The position numbers and the translations under genes were made by a program. Under the pieces are notes generated by a model, which saw nothing but the letters and a program-made list of their open reading frames with translations, did not search any database and was not told the origin of the DNA. Shown in pieces: positions 5,897 through 6,623 of a stretch of DNA of 6,623 nucleotides. Source of the stretch: Dokdonella_A sp035545255 (GTDB lineage: Bacteria; Pseudomonadota; Gammaproteobacteria; Xanthomonadales; Rhodanobacteraceae); contig DASZYR010000020.1 of the NCBI GenBank assembly GCA_035545255.1, forward strand, positions 1 through 6,623, read 5' to 3'. Numbering within the stretch: the first letter of the stretch is position 1; each line of letters starts with the position of its first letter.

Positions 5897-6382
5897 TCAG
5901 AACGGAATATCGTCGTCCTCGAACGTATCGGCGGGCTTCTGCGCCGGGCGCGAGGACGTCGAAGCCGGCGCGCCGCGCGCCGGGCTGCCGGAGCGCTCGC
6001 CGCGATCGCGGCTCCATCCGCCGCCGCCTTCGCCACCGCCGCCGCCGGGACCACCGAGCATCTGCATCTCGTTCGCGACGATGTCGGTCGAATAACGCTC
6101 GATGCCGTCCTTGTCGGTGTATTTGTTCGTGCGCAACGAGCCTTCGATGTAGACCTGACGGCCCTTCTTGAGGTATTCGCCGGCGATCTCGCCGAGCTTG
6201 CCGAACAGCACGACGCGGTGCCACTCGGTGCGTTCCTGGTTCTCGCCGGTCTGCTTGTCCTTCCAGCTCTCCGACGTCGCGAGACGGATGTTCGTGATCG
6301 CGCCGCCGTTCGCCGTGTAGCGCGTCTCGGGATCGGCGCCGAGATTGCCGACCAGGATGACCTTGTTGATGCCGCGTGCCAT
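5897..6382 (-). CDS. ssb: Single-stranded DNA-binding protein SSB
   Basis: SSB coats single-stranded DNA during replication, recombination and repair, and recruits partner enzymes through its tail. The 161-residue product starts MARGINKVILVGNLGADPE, nearly the E. coli N-terminus. The OB-fold covers about 1-110, with TATSESW-like LATSESW (34-40), TEWHRVVLFGKL (52-63) and QVYIEGSLRT (76-85). The aromatic DNA-stacking positions Trp40, Trp54 and Phe60 are present, while the E. coli Trp88 position is Tyr88. A Gly-rich then Ser/Pro/Ala-rich linker (111-150) leads to the acidic tip EDDDIPF that binds SSB partner proteins. The length is slightly below the 178 residues of E. coli SSB because of a short linker. 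The frame stays open 70 codons upstream, but homology and a GAGGAC site 10-15 bases before it fix the start at 6382. It converges on the kinase gene. I saw no LexA-type palindrome upstream. Confidence 0.97.
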   Translation of the reverse strand: MARGINKVILVGNLGADPETRYTANGGAITNIRLATSESWKDKQTGENQERTEWHRVVLFGKLGEIAGEYLKKGRQVYIEGSLRTNKYTDKDGIERYSTDIVANEMQMLGGPGGGGGEGGGGWSRDRGERSGSPARGAPASTSSRPAQKPADTFEDDDIPF

Positions 6383-6518
6383 GGATGGATCCGTCCTCTG
6401 CAAAAGCGTGTTCGACGAGGCGCACGATACCCGAGCGGACGCCGAGCCGCATCCGGCAAGCGCGATCCGCGGCGTCGGCAGGCGCTGCTTCGCCTTGTCG
6501 GTGTTTGGCGCGGCGGGT

Positions 6519-6573
6519 GGTGCGCTGAAGCCCGCTCTATTGCGCGTGGGCATAGGGTGGGCTTCAGCCCACC
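6519..6573. repeat. Pair of REP-like palindromes upstream of ssb
   Basis: The right module, GGTGGGCTTCAGCCCACC (6556-6573), is a perfect palindrome of 8-base arms around TC; as RNA it gives a 7-bp stem with a UUCA loop. The left module, GGTGCGCTGAAGCCCGCT (6519-6536), matches the reverse complement of the right one at 15 of 18 positions, so the two stand as an inverted pair 37 bp centre to centre. GCTGAAGCCC (6524-6533) and GGGCTTCAGC (6559-6568) are exact reverse complements and could form a larger hairpin. Palindromes of this GGGCTTCAGCCC kind recur between genes in many high-GC proteobacteria; that recollection was not checked here. A CATA(G) precedes the right module, possibly a degenerate GTAG head. 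Confidence 0.65.
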
Positions 6574-6623
6574 GCAATCCATTCTGACGCACGTCACCGG
6601 AAGCACCGCAACCGCCGGCTATA

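Noticed and set aside
4761..6452. Minus-strand open frame of 563 codons spanning the kinase 3' end and ssb
   Set aside because: It covers ssb in the wrong frame and the TPR region antisense; no recognisable motifs.
6383..6480. Possible sigma-70 promoter for ssb (TATCGT with TTGCCG upstream)
   Set aside because: The two elements are 24 bases apart, too far for a normal promoter; no better pair was found by eye.
6383..6592. In-frame 70-codon N-terminal extension of SSB
   Set aside because: SSB homology begins exactly at MARGINKVIL, the extension reads through the REP-like palindromes, and no known SSB has such a leader.

Overview
The window is GC-rich double-stranded bacterial DNA, probably from a gammaproteobacterium of the Xanthomonadales/Lysobacterales type (Rhodanobacteraceae- or Dokdonella-like). 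This rests on three things: an SSB very close to the E. coli/gammaproteobacterial form, a winged-helix/kinase/TPR receptor of a kind I associate with that order, and an 'IFANGFE' tag behind a signal peptide. The placement is an inference from recalled patterns; no database search was run.

Layout. Positions 1-2859 hold four minus-strand genes read right to left, with gaps of 66, 80 and 34 bases. They are a cysteine-rich secreted protein (2859-2152), a small membrane protein with a C-terminal beta-rich domain (2085-1573), a secreted protein with a calcium-loop-like DxNxDG motif (1492-557), and the start of a secreted Ig-like repeat protein that runs off the left edge (522-1). Three of the four carry signal peptides and the fourth is a membrane protein, so this is a cell-envelope cluster. 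A hairpin with a U-rich tail after the first gene suggests the four are not simply one transcript.

A 227-base divergent intergenic region (2860-3086) separates this cluster from the main gene, 3087-5816 (+). That gene encodes a 909-residue protein joining an OmpR/PhoB-type winged-helix DNA-binding domain, a Ser/Thr protein kinase domain, one membrane span and a long TPR-like region predicted to be periplasmic. Just upstream, two CTTCAAG heptamers sit exactly 11 bp apart, the geometry OmpR/PhoB-family proteins usually bind. The second copy overlaps the -35 position of a plausible promoter. I infer autoregulation and possibly control of the divergent envelope genes.

The kinase gene converges on ssb (6382-5897, minus) with a hairpin in the 80-base gap. 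Upstream of ssb lies a pair of REP-like palindromes (6519-6573) in otherwise unassigned sequence that continues to the right edge. There are no RNA genes, CRISPR arrays or insertion sequences that I can see.
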